From: Nevskiaceae bacterium
GTDB lineage: Bacteria; Pseudomonadota; Gammaproteobacteria; Steroidobacterales; Steroidobacteraceae
Length of the DNA: 64,000 nt
Direction: 5' to 3'
NCBI GenBank assembly: GCA_018883185.1
Contig: VEQP01000002.1
Location: 1 to 64,000, forward strand
Part shown: piece after piece, positions 16,550-24,389 of the stretch
Layout: each line of letters opens with the position of its first letter
How positions within the stretch are numbered: the stretch's first letter is position 1
Program-made: the position numbers and the translations under genes
The notes under the pieces: generated by a model
The model's database searches: none
What the model was told of the DNA's origin: nothing
What the model saw: the letters and a program-made list of their open reading frames with translations, nothing else

Positions 16550-17200
16550 TCAGCGCAGGCCCTGGATGTAGCTGGCGAGGGCGCGCTTGTCGTCTTCGCT
16601 CAGGCGCTTGGCAATGGTTGCCATCATGTGACCATTCATCGACTTCGTCGGATTGCCCGTGGCGATGTCGAGGTAGCGCTGGCCACTCGCGTAGTCGGCG
16701 AGTTGCTTGAGTGTGTAGGTCGAGTGCTGTGCTCGCAGTGCCGGATATCCCGCCCCCGAATTGCCGAGGCCGACCGGGCCGTGGCACGAAGTGCAGGAGG
16801 GGATGTTGCGTGCGCGATCGCCGCCACGATACAGCGCTTCGCCGGCTTTGTACGTGGCCGCGTCGGCTTCCTGGCCAGTCGGCGTCAGCGTGGCGAAATA
16901 GGCGGAAAGATCAGCGATATCTTCGTCCGTCAGCGCCATGGCGAGCGGATACATCACCGCGTTGTTGCGGTGACCGGCACGGAACAACTTGAGTTGCTCG
17001 GCGATGTAGCGCGAGTTTTGACCGGCGAGATTCGGCCATTCCGGGTTGACGCTGTTGCCGTTGGCCCCGTGACAGGCTGCGCAGACGGCGGCTTTGGCAG
17101 CGCCCGCTTCGGCATTGCCTCGGGCGAGTGCAGCAGGCGCGAGCACGACCGACAGCAACAATATGGCTATGACCCTCGCGGAGGGCGGAAAGATGAACAT
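16550..17200 (-). CDS. Dihaem cytochrome c4
   Basis: 216 residues with an export signal (to about ALAR) and two c-type haem sites, CAACH and CTSCH, in two similar halves: the cytochrome c4 arrangement. Each half has a downstream Met that can serve as sixth ligand (near MYPLAMAL and in MNGHMMATI). It carries electrons in the periplasm to terminal oxidases. The ATG at 17200 is preferred because GGAG lies 9 bases upstream; six extra residues from 17218 are possible. It is divergent from engB with about 50 bases between and upstream of dsbA. Confidence 0.9.
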   Translation of the reverse strand: MFIFPPSARVIAILLLSVVLAPAALARGNAEAGAAKAAVCAACHGANGNSVNPEWPNLAGQNSRYIAEQLKLFRAGHRNNAVMYPLAMALTDEDIADLSAYFATLTPTGQEADAATYKAGEALYRGGDRARNIPSCTSCHGPVGLGNSGAGYPALRAQHSTYTLKQLADYASGQRYLDIATGNPTKSMNGHMMATIAKRLSEDDKRALASYIQGLR

Positions 17201-17250
17201 TTCGCAGGCTCCAGACATCGAATTCGACCGCAGCAGTTTACACTAAAGGG

Positions 17251-17865
17251 GTGTCACGCTTCCCACAGGCCAATTTCCTTCTAAGCGTGGCAGCCAAAGC
17301 GCAGTTCCCCGCCGACGTGGGCGCGGAAGTGGCCTTTGCCGGACGGTCCAATTCGGGCAAGTCCAGTGCGATCAACGCGGTGACCGAGCGCAAGGCGCTG
17401 GCCCGTACCAGCAAGACCCCCGGGCAGACCCGACTATTGAACTACTTCGAGCTGGAACCTGGGCACCGGATCGTCGATTTGCCCGGGTATGGCTACGCCT
17501 CGGTGCGCCCCGAGGAGCGGAAAAAGTGGCTGCCGCTACTAGACGCCTTGCGCGAGCGTGACAGTTTGCGGGGTCTGCTGCTGATCGTGGATGCCCGGCG
17601 CGGCCTGCGGGAAGAGGATTTTGCGCTGATCGACTGGGCGCAGCCTGCGCGCCGCGGAGTTCACGTGCTGCTCTCCAAAGTCGACAAGTTGAATCAGGCC
17701 GAGCGCGCGGCCGGTCTGCGAGAGGCGAGTGCGGCGCTCGGCAGCCTCGCCAGCGTGCAGTTGTTTTCGGCCCACGCCGGTCTCGGGGTTCGCGAGGCGC
17801 AGAATCGGATGGCGGAACTCTGGGGCGCCGCGACGCAGGGCGCCAAACAGCAGGGCGCTAAATAA
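17251..17865 (+). CDS. engB: Ribosome-biogenesis GTPase EngB (YihA/YsxC)
   Basis: 204 residues, the usual EngB length. G1 is GRSNSGKSS, switch I holds the conserved TPGQT, G3 is DLPGYG, and G4 reads SKVD instead of the common TKxD (a conservative change). EngB acts in assembly of the large ribosomal subunit. It starts at GTG 17251. The gene converges with polA across a 255-base region containing a strong minus-strand terminator and other hairpins, the same place that carries Spot 42 RNA in enterobacteria. Confidence 0.93.
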   Translation: MSRFPQANFLLSVAAKAQFPADVGAEVAFAGRSNSGKSSAINAVTERKALARTSKTPGQTRLLNYFELEPGHRIVDLPGYGYASVRPEERKKWLPLLDALRERDSLRGLLLIVDARRGLREEDFALIDWAQPARRGVHVLLSKVDKLNQAERAAGLREASAALGSLASVQLFSAHAGLGVREAQNRMAELWGAATQGAKQQGAK

Positions 17866-17904
17866 AAGAACCCCCGGGCGCTTCACGGGGAAACGACCGG
17901 GGGT
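17860..17904 (-). terminator. Rho-independent terminator
   Basis: Minus-strand reading: an 8-bp GC-rich stem (ACCCCCGG with CCGGGGGT), a 19-base loop, then TCTTTTATTT at 17869-17860. It would end either polA transcription or a small RNA from this region. The plus-strand flank after the stem has no T run, so it is not an engB terminator. Confidence 0.65.
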
Positions 17905-18020
17905 AGACAAACCCGACACAGGTCTGGAGGTCGGGTGCCCGCTCAGGGAGGGAGAAAAGCGGGGAACGCAGAGCGTTCGGGAAATCAGACTGGGTGCTGC
18001 GGCAAAGGTTCCGAGAAAAA
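17860..18020 (-). ncRNA. Candidate small RNA in the Spot 42/ErsA position between polA and engB
   Basis: On the minus strand this interval folds into three successive hairpins visible by eye: GAACGC/GCGTTC around TCT (17964-17978), ACCCGAC/GTCGGGT (17911-17936), and ACCCCCGG/CCGGGGGT (17870-17904) followed by TCTTTTATTT. A pyrimidine-rich single-stranded stretch (CTTTTCTCCCTCCCTG) lies between the first two. An A/T-rich block at 18025-18045 offers a minus-strand -10 (TATATT, 18025-18030), but I see no convincing -35. The direction, downstream of polA and toward engB, equals that of spf in E. coli. It could instead be a long polA 3' UTR. Confidence 0.45.
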
Positions 18021-18063
18021 CCGGAATATAATTTCTTTAATAATCATGGGGTTAAATGGCAAC

Positions 18064-18083
18064 ATGTTGCGCTGTCGCAACAT
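18064..18083. repeat. 20-base perfect inverted repeat, possible operator
   Basis: ATGTTGCG and CGCAACAT flank CTGT, giving 8-bp perfect arms. No T run follows on either strand, so it is a poor terminator. It lies just downstream of polA and upstream of the A/T-rich promoter-like block of the candidate small RNA, where a regulator-binding site would fit. Confidence 0.35.
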
Positions 18084-18120
18084 ACAGGCGGTTGCCGTAT
18101 TCCCCTGATCACGAGGCGTG

Positions 18121-20898
18121 TCAGTGTGCCTCGTCCCAGTTCGCGCCCGTCCCGATATCGACCCGCAGGGGGACCGACAAAGCGCTTTCGCCAGCGGCCA
18201 CCATGCGCTTGCGGATCGCGGCACTGACGTGCTGCACGACTGAGGCATCGGCAGACACTTCGAGCACGAGTTCGTCGTGCACCTGCATGAGCAGCGCCGC
18301 TTGCCCGCGACCCTCGCCCTCGCACCAGGCATCGACCGCGATCATGGCTTTCTTGATGAGATCGGCGGCTGTGCCTTGCATGGGCGCATTGATCGCGCTG
18401 CGCTCGGCATATTGCTGCATCGCGCGGTTGCGCGAGCGGATGTCGGGTAGATACAGCCGGCGCCCGAATACGGTTTCAACGAAGCCGTGCTCGCGCGCCT
18501 GCTCACGGGTGCGGTCCATATAGGCCTTCACGCCAGGGTAGCGAGCGAAGTACAGCTCGACGTAGTTCTGCGCTGCGCCGCGTTCGATGCCGAGTTGGCG
18601 AGCGAGGCCGAAGGCCGACATGCCGTAGATCAGCCCAAAGTTGATCGCCTTGGCCGAGCGGCGCTGCTCCGCTGTGACTTCTTCGAGAGGTACGCCGAAG
18701 ACTTCGGCAGCTGTCGCTTGGTGCACGTCACGGTCGGCGGCGAACGCGGCCTGCAGACCGGCATCTCCCGACAAGTGCGCCATGATCCGTAGCTCGATCT
18801 GCGAGTAGTCCGCCGCGAGCAGTACTTTGCCTGCCGGAGCGACGAAGGCTTGTCGGATCCGCCGACCTTCGGGGGTGCGGATCGGGATGTTCTGCAGGTT
18901 CGGGTCCGTGGACGAGAGCCGGCCCGTTTGCGCCACAGCTTGGTGATACGAGGTGTGCACCCGGCCCGTCTCCGGGTTGATCTGCGTCGGTAGCTTGTCG
19001 GCGTAAGTGCTGCGCAACTTGGCGATGCCGCGGTACTCCAGAATCAGCCGTGGCAGCGCGTATTGCTCCGCGAGTTCCTCAAGCACGTCCTCGGCTGTAG
19101 AGGGTTGCCCCGTCGGTGTCTTGCGCAACACCGGGATCTGCATCGTCTCGAAGAGGATCTGCTGCAACTGCTTGGGCGAATCGAGATTGAAAGCACTACC
19201 GGCGAGGGCGTGTGCCTCGGCCTGAAGTTCGGCTGCGCGCTGCTCGAGTTCGCGGCTCTGCACGCGCAAGCGCTCGCGATCGATGAGCACACCGCGGCGC
19301 TCCATTCGTTGCAGCACCGGCACCAGCGGCTGCTCGAATTCCTCGTAGAGACGTTTCAGCAACGGCTCGTGCTCGATCGCCGGCCATAGCGTGCGATGCA
19401 ACCGCAAGGTGATATCGGCATCTTCCGCCGCGTATTCGCCAGCCCGCGCGATTTCCACCTGGCTGAAGGGGATTTGTTTGGCGCCCTTGCCGGCCACATC
19501 CTCGTAATGAATGGTCGTGATGCCGAGATACCGTTCGGCGGCCGAGTCCATGTCGTGGCGGATGGCCACGCTGTTCCACACGTAGGATTCGAGCATGGTG
19601 TCGTAGCGCAGGCCGGCGAGCGTGATGCCGTGGTTGGCGAGTACGTGCGCGTCGTATTTCAGATGGTGGCCAAGTTTGGCCTTACGCGGATCCTCGAGCA
19701 GCGGCTGCAAGCGCCGTAGCACGCGCTCGCGATCCAGTTGCGACGGCGCACCCACATAATCGTGGGCGAGCGGTACGTATGCCGCGATGCCGGGCTCGAT
19801 GCAGAACGACACGCCGACGATGCGCGCCTGCATGTAGTCGAGACTGGTCGTTTCGGTATCGAACGCGATGAGCTCTGCAGCCTCGAGTCGTGCGAGCCAC
19901 TGCGAGAGTTGCTCCTCGTCGCTGACAATTTCATAGGCGCGCGGTGCCGCGACGATCTCCGGGCGGCGAAGCGATGAGGCATCGTTCGCGGGCTCGTTCG
20001 GCGTCCCCGGGTTCGTCACTGCGGTTTCGGTCGTGGTTTCGGTCGTAGCTTCGCCGAGGGAGCGCAGCAATTGCCGGAAGCCGAGGCGCGTGTAGAGCAC
20101 CTTGAGCGCCGCGTCGTCCTGCGGCCGACGACTGAGATCCTGGGCATCGGCCGGTAACTCGAGGTCGCAGCGGATCGTCGCCAATTGTCGCGACAGCTGC
20201 AGGGTGTCGAGGCCGGCGCGAAGATTCTCGCCCACCTTGCCCGGCACCTCGGCTGCGTGGGCGATCAAGTTATCGAGCGTGGCGTACTGCCCGAGCCACT
20301 TCGCCGCGGTTTTAGGGCCGACCTTGTCGATGCCGGGAATGTTGTCCGAGCTGTCACCGACGAGCGCGAGGTAGTCGATGATCTGTTCGGGCCATACATC
20401 GAACTTGGTCTTGACGCCGTCGCGGTCGTAGCGGCTGTCGCTCATGGTGTTGATGAGCGTGATCTGCGGCCCGACCAGCTGACACATGTCCTTGTCGCCC
20501 GTCGAGATCAGCACCTGCTGGCCTGCGGCGGCGGCGCGCGTGGCGAGTGTGCCGATCACATCGTCCGCCTCGACACCCGGTATTCGCAGCAGCGGCAGCC
20601 CGAGGGCGCGCACGGTGTCGAGCAGCGGGTCTACCTGCGCGCGCAGATCGTCCGGCATCGGCGGGCGGTGCGCCTTGTACTCGGCAAACAACTCATCGCG
20701 GAAGGTTTTCCCCGGTGCGTCGAATACCACCACCATCGTGGCGGGTTCGTGCTCGCGGAGAAACTTCAGCAGCATGTTGACTACGCCGAGCACCGCACCG
20801 GTCGGTTCGCCCGCGGCGTTGGTGAACGGTGGTAACGCGTGGAAGGCGCGGTAGAGATAGGAGGAGCCGTCGACCAGCACCAGATCGGGCTTGCTCAT
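18121..20898 (-). CDS. polA: DNA polymerase I
   Basis: 925 residues, full length. The 5'-nuclease domain begins at once (VLVDGSSYLYRAFHALPPF). A Thr/Glu-rich linker near 285-310 leads to a 3'-5' exonuclease domain with an intact DTET motif (FDTETTSLD), then the polymerase domain: motif A ADYSQIELR, the O-helix RRSAKAINFGLIYG, and motif C QVHDELV. All catalytic acidic residues I can check are present, so proofreading looks active. It repairs gaps and removes RNA primers. It starts at ATG 20898, ten bases after the SCO1-like gene, and converges with engB. Confidence 0.97.
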   Translation of the reverse strand: MSKPDLVLVDGSSYLYRAFHALPPFTNAAGEPTGAVLGVVNMLLKFLREHEPATMVVVFDAPGKTFRDELFAEYKAHRPPMPDDLRAQVDPLLDTVRALGLPLLRIPGVEADDVIGTLATRAAAAGQQVLISTGDKDMCQLVGPQITLINTMSDSRYDRDGVKTKFDVWPEQIIDYLALVGDSSDNIPGIDKVGPKTAAKWLGQYATLDNLIAHAAEVPGKVGENLRAGLDTLQLSRQLATIRCDLELPADAQDLSRRPQDDAALKVLYTRLGFRQLLRSLGEATTETTTETAVTNPGTPNEPANDASSLRRPEIVAAPRAYEIVSDEEQLSQWLARLEAAELIAFDTETTSLDYMQARIVGVSFCIEPGIAAYVPLAHDYVGAPSQLDRERVLRRLQPLLEDPRKAKLGHHLKYDAHVLANHGITLAGLRYDTMLESYVWNSVAIRHDMDSAAERYLGITTIHYEDVAGKGAKQIPFSQVEIARAGEYAAEDADITLRLHRTLWPAIEHEPLLKRLYEEFEQPLVPVLQRMERRGVLIDRERLRVQSRELEQRAAELQAEAHALAGSAFNLDSPKQLQQILFETMQIPVLRKTPTGQPSTAEDVLEELAEQYALPRLILEYRGIAKLRSTYADKLPTQINPETGRVHTSYHQAVAQTGRLSSTDPNLQNIPIRTPEGRRIRQAFVAPAGKVLLAADYSQIELRIMAHLSGDAGLQAAFAADRDVHQATAAEVFGVPLEEVTAEQRRSAKAINFGLIYGMSAFGLARQLGIERGAAQNYVELYFARYPGVKAYMDRTREQAREHGFVETVFGRRLYLPDIRSRNRAMQQYAERSAINAPMQGTAADLIKKAMIAVDAWCEGEGRGQAALLMQVHDELVLEVSADASVVQHVSAAIRKRMVAAGESALSVPLRVDIGTGANWDEAH

Positions 20899-20908
20899 GA
20901 GCGCCGCT

Positions 20909-21532
20909 TCATTCCTTGGCGACGAGTCGGCGCAGGTCGGCGACGAAGGCGTCCATGGCGAAATCGGGCTGTGCGATCAGCCGCAATCGATTGTGTCGAT
21001 CGTAAACATAGAGCGTGCTCGAATGATCCACCGTATACGTCGAGCCGTCCTTCGAAGGCACCTGTACGGCGATCGCATGGAAGGCTTTCACCACGGCGGG
21101 CAATTGCTCGGGAGTGGGGCGCAGGCCTACGAAGGAGGGGTCGAAGTTGTCGAGGTAAGCGCGCAGCCGTTCGGGCGTATCGCGTTGCGGGTCGACGCTG
21201 ACGAGCAATACCGTCACGTGCCGCGCGTCGGTGCCCAACGCCGCGCGCGCCTGCTTCAGGCGTAGTAGCGTGCTCGGGCAGACATCGGGGCAACTGGTGA
21301 AACCGAAGAACACCAGCGTGACGGAATCGGCGAAGTCCTCGAGGCTGCGGGCTTCCCCGTTGGTATCTGCGATACGCAGGCCGCGGCCGTAATCGATGCC
21401 GCTGACTTCTGTGGAGTTGAAGGGTGCGGGAGGCGCACAGGCCACCAGCAACAGGGCGAGAGACAACAGCGCCCAAAGAAAAGGGCGAACGCCGGGCAGC
21501 GCGTGATCCGCTTCTGCCCGGCGTTCACGCAT
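20909..21532 (-). CDS. SCO1/SenC family copper-binding assembly protein
   Basis: 207 residues. A hydrophobic N-terminal segment with a lipobox-like LLVAC (Cys about 32) is followed by a thioredoxin-fold SCO domain with the copper ligands CPDVCP (CxxxC) and the later His in TVDHSSTLY. SCO proteins deliver copper to the CuA site of cytochrome c oxidase or act as thiol reductants. It starts four bases after the HiPIP gene and ends ten bases before polA. The pairing with an electron-carrier gene fits a respiratory role. Confidence 0.88.
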   Translation of the reverse strand: MRERRAEADHALPGVRPFLWALLSLALLLVACAPPAPFNSTEVSGIDYGRGLRIADTNGEARSLEDFADSVTLVFFGFTSCPDVCPSTLLRLKQARAALGTDARHVTVLLVSVDPQRDTPERLRAYLDNFDPSFVGLRPTPEQLPAVVKAFHAIAVQVPSKDGSTYTVDHSSTLYVYDRHNRLRLIAQPDFAMDAFVADLRRLVAKE

Positions 21533-21536
21533 GGCT

Positions 21537-21893
21537 TCAGGCGACGCCCGGCGCCTTCACCCAGACTTTGCACCAGCCCGGGTTCTTCACGAGCTTGCCC
21601 GGGAAGAGGTTGCACTTGGCGAGCGGGGCCTTACGGTCCTTGTCAGCCCACTGCAGGCAGTTGCCGCAGTGCTGCTCTTTCTTGTGGTTGGGATTCGTCT
21701 TAGCGTCGACCTTCGCGGAGTCTTCGGAATAGCCGAGGGCTTTCGCGGCCGGCTCGGTGGGGCTGAGCACGGGCAGGGCGCCGGCGGCGGGCTTCGCCTG
21801 CGCGAACGCCGTTTCGACGACGACCGGGATGGCCGGCAGACCGAGCACCGTGGCGCCGAGTACCTGACGGCGAGTGAGCTTGTCAGACTTCAT
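21537..21893 (-). CDS. High-potential iron-sulfur protein (HiPIP)
   Basis: 118 residues. A twin-arginine signal (TRRQVLGA) leads into a small domain with four Cys spaced as in HiPIP: CGNC, then C in PLAKCNLF, then C in PGWCKVW. The protein holds one [4Fe-4S] cluster and carries electrons at high potential in the periplasm. The ATG at 21893 has AGGAAG about 5 bases upstream; the two-codon-longer GTG form is less likely. It is first in a possible operon with the SCO gene and polA. Confidence 0.92.
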   Translation of the reverse strand: MKSDKLTRRQVLGATVLGLPAIPVVVETAFAQAKPAAGALPVLSPTEPAAKALGYSEDSAKVDAKTNPNHKKEQHCGNCLQWADKDRKAPLAKCNLFPGKLVKNPGWCKVWVKAPGVA

Positions 21894-21951
21894 GGTCACT
21901 TCCTGTTTGTGATGGAGGCAATGAATGACGGGGGGATGTCATACGAACCGT

Positions 21952-21957
21952 ATTATA
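21952..21957 (-). promoter_or_regulatory. Candidate -10 box for the HiPIP gene
   Basis: Minus-strand TATAAT, a perfect consensus -10, about 60 bases upstream of the HiPIP start. The -35 at the proper distance is weak. The rest of the 190-base gap up to the acyl-CoA dehydrogenase shows nothing else I can support. Confidence 0.4.
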
Positions 21958-22090
21958 ACGACAAAGCCATCCAGAGCAGACCGCGTGCCGGCGTTGGGCT
22001 CATAGGCGACGAAGCAGTAAAACGGTGCAGAGGGCGGGGTCCAGTGACCCCTTGGGCGGCTTTGCATGCCAACTTTAGGGGAAATGTTCC

Positions 22091-23272
22091 ATGTCGGATC
22101 GCGCACACCAGATCGCCACCCGGGTCGAGAACTTTGTTCGCACGGTTGTAACGCCGTATGAGCAGGATCCCCGGATCGATGTTCGAGGGCACGGCCCCTC
22201 AGAGGAGTTGGTCAGTGAGATGCGTGCCAAGGCCCGCGCGACGGGGCTGCTCACGCCGCACATCCTGGCTGACGGGTCCCACCTCACTCAACGCGAGACG
22301 GCGATCGTGCTGCGTGCCTCGGGGCTGTCTCCGCTTGGACCGGTGGCTCTCAACACCATGGCCCCGGACGAGGGCAACATGTACTTGCTGGGTAAGGTGG
22401 CTAATCCGGCGCAGAAGGAGCGCTTTCTCAAACCCCTCGTAGCAGGCACGGCACGCTCGGCCTTTTTCATGACCGAACCTGCAGTCGACGGTGGCGCGGG
22501 TTCGGATCCCTCAATGATGAAAACCACCTGCCGCCTCGAGGGCGGGCATTGGGTGGTAAACGGGCGTAAGACCTTCATTACGGGTGCTATGGGCGCCAAG
22601 ATCGGCATTCTCATCGCCAAGGCGGACGACGGCGCGTGCATGTTCCTGGTTGAACTGCCCGACCCTGCCATCCGCATCGATCGTGTTCTCAACACTCTCA
22701 GCAGTGCGATGCCGGGCGGGCATGCCGTCGTGACAATCGACAATCTGCGCGTACCGGCCGAGCACATGCTCGGCAAGCCCGGCGAAGGCTTGAACTACGC
22801 TCAAGTTCGCCTGAGTCCCGCTCGCTTGTCACACTGCATGCGCTGGTGGGGTGCTGCCCAGCGCGCACACGAGATCGCCAGCGACTACGCCTGCCATAGA
22901 GAGTCCTTCGGCAAGTTGCTGGTAGACCACGAAGGGGTCGGCTTCATGCTGGCGGAGAATGTGATCGATCTCAAACAGTCTGAGTTGATGATCGACTGGT
23001 GCGCGGGCGTGCTGGATTCAGGGGATCTCGGCACGACGGAAAGTTCCATGGCCAAGGTTGCGGTCAGCGAAGCCTTGATGCGGGTCGCCGATCGTTGTGT
23101 CCAAGTCATGGGGGGCAGCGGACTTACCGGCGATACGATCGTCGAGCAGGTGTTTCGCGAGATCCGCGCGTTCCGAATCTATGACGGCCCAACCGAAGTC
23201 CACAAGTGGTCGCTGGCCAAAAAAATAAAGCGTCAAACGCTACATCGGTCAGGGCGTCTGCGTCGCGTCTGA
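22091..23272 (+). CDS. Acyl-CoA dehydrogenase family protein
   Basis: 393 residues with the family order: helical N-terminal domain, a FAD-binding middle domain (MTEPAVDGGAGSDPS, then VVNGRKTFITGA), and a C-terminal helical domain with the YDGPTEVHKW block carrying the likely catalytic Glu. It oxidises acyl-CoA esters, passing electrons to ETF. The helical N-terminus and the block VQVMGGSGLTGD resemble the ACAD10/11-type branch more than classical fatty-acid enzymes (tentative). It stands alone: divergent from HiPIP and converging on the lptM-like gene with a 24-base tail overlap. Confidence 0.88.
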   Translation: MSDRAHQIATRVENFVRTVVTPYEQDPRIDVRGHGPSEELVSEMRAKARATGLLTPHILADGSHLTQRETAIVLRASGLSPLGPVALNTMAPDEGNMYLLGKVANPAQKERFLKPLVAGTARSAFFMTEPAVDGGAGSDPSMMKTTCRLEGGHWVVNGRKTFITGAMGAKIGILIAKADDGACMFLVELPDPAIRIDRVLNTLSSAMPGGHAVVTIDNLRVPAEHMLGKPGEGLNYAQVRLSPARLSHCMRWWGAAQRAHEIASDYACHRESFGKLLVDHEGVGFMLAENVIDLKQSELMIDWCAGVLDSGDLGTTESSMAKVAVSEALMRVADRCVQVMGGSGLTGDTIVEQVFREIRAFRIYDGPTEVHKWSLAKKIKRQTLHRSGRLRRV

Positions 23273-23491
23273 GTTTATGGCCTGAGTTCCGGGCGGTGAG
23301 GCCGGTGTGGCTGTCGACGCATCCGCTGCGGGTCGGGTGACGACTTCAGTCGAAGGCGAGGGCAGATACAGCGGGCCGAGTTGGCCGCAACCTGCGAGTG
23401 TCGCGGCCAGGCTGATGGTTGTTGCAAGCCCGGCGGCCACGACAACTCGCCGCCGCAGGGTGGAGTTTGTCGTGTGCTCACCGACCGTCAT
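23249..23491 (-). CDS. Small LptM-like lipoprotein
   Basis: 80 residues from the ATG at 23491, which overlaps the upstream stop as ATGA. A twin-Arg-like basic start and hydrophobic stretch end in lipobox LAGC, followed immediately by GQLGPLYLP, the short signature of the LptM/YifL family. LptM binds the LptD-LptE complex and helps its disulfide maturation in the outer membrane. The C-terminal half is low-complexity Thr/Ala/Pro. A place at the end of an operon containing argH fits what I recall of lptM near argH/lysA in many proteobacteria. It is easily missed because of its size. Confidence 0.75.
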   Translation of the reverse strand: MTVGEHTTNSTLRRRVVVAAGLATTISLAATLAGCGQLGPLYLPSPSTEVVTRPAADASTATPASPPGTQAINSDATQTP

Positions 23492-23910
23492 GGGCGCACT
23501 GTGCCATCGGTCGGCAGGGTGCGAACGTCGCGCAGCGCGAGCCAGCCACGCAGCACCCGATACAGCACCCAGAGACCCACGACCGCCAGGCCGAAGACAG
23601 CGGTAACGAACCCCACGATGATCAGCATCAGCGGTGCCGAAGCGATGAGCACCACGATGCTCCAAAGCAATGCCCACCAGAAGGTACGAATCTGCCAGTT
23701 GAAGTGCGACTCGAGCCATGTCCCAGCGGCGTCTTTGCGCCGCAGGTAATTCATGATGACGGCAATGATCGACGGTAGACCAAAGATAAAACTGCCGACG
23801 ATGGTCGCCGCGCCCGTCACGCCGATCAGCACTGACAAGGCATGCAGTCCGTAGATGACGTGCGTATAGGTGACGAGTGAAGGATCGGGTGTGCGAGCGA
23901 AGTCGGGCAT
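23488..23910 (-). CDS. DUF4870-like small membrane protein
   Basis: About 140 residues with four hydrophobic helices. A short loop with ESHFNWQIRTFWW between helices two and three recalls the HxxxxxN-type segment of DUF4870/TM2-like proteins. I chose ATG 23910 (GGAG 7 bases upstream) over TTG 23937. It sits between a thioesterase and the LptM-like gene at the end of the arginine operon. Function unknown. Confidence 0.65.
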   Translation of the reverse strand: MPDFARTPDPSLVTYTHVIYGLHALSVLIGVTGAATIVGSFIFGLPSIIAVIMNYLRRKDAAGTWLESHFNWQIRTFWWALLWSIVVLIASAPLMLIIVGFVTAVFGLAVVGLWVLYRVLRGWLALRDVRTLPTDGTVRP

Positions 23911-23933
23911 GATCGGCTCCGTGCGATGCAGGT

Positions 23934-24389
23934 TCAATTCGCCGTGTGTGCGCGCCGTCTGATGACGGCCATGGTCAGGCGGGACACACAGGTTAATTGA
24001 CCGGTTGAGTCGAACAACTCGATATTCCAGACCTGGCTGCGAGCCCCAGCGTGTAACAAGCGACCGACTCCTGTGACGACATCGCCTTCCTTGACTGGGC
24101 GCAGGTGGTTGGCGTTGATCTCCTGACCGACGGCGGCGTGGTCGTCATCGAGACAGGCGTTGGCGCCGACGCTGCCGATGGTCTCGGCGAGCGCGACCGA
24201 GGCTCCGCCGTGCAGGATGCGCCGCGGTTGTACCGTTCTGGCCGTGACCGGCATGCGTGCCTGCAGGTGATCTGCCGCGAGTTCGGTGAAGACGATGTCG
24301 AGGGTCTCGACCATCGTATCTTTGGCGAGTGCATTGAGGCGCTCGAGGGTGATGCCCGTGCGCCAGGGGATATCCCGGTACGTCGTCAT
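23934..24389 (-). CDS. Hotdog-fold thioesterase (PaaI/MenI type)
   Basis: 151 residues covering a single hotdog domain. The block RRILHGGASVALAETIGS holds the His-Gly-Gly and Glu of the PaaI/EntH/MenI thioesterases. These hydrolyse acyl-CoA or acyl-carrier thioesters, often as housekeeping enzymes that clear misprimed carriers. Its ATG overlaps the argH stop as ATGA, so it is translationally coupled to the arginine genes. No specific link to arginine is evident, although an acyl-CoA-dependent acylation pathway would give a thioesterase something to do (speculative). Confidence 0.82.
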   Translation of the reverse strand: MTTYRDIPWRTGITLERLNALAKDTMVETLDIVFTELAADHLQARMPVTARTVQPRRILHGGASVALAETIGSVGANACLDDDHAAVGQEINANHLRPVKEGDVVTGVGRLLHAGARSQVWNIELFDSTGQLTCVSRLTMAVIRRRAHTAN

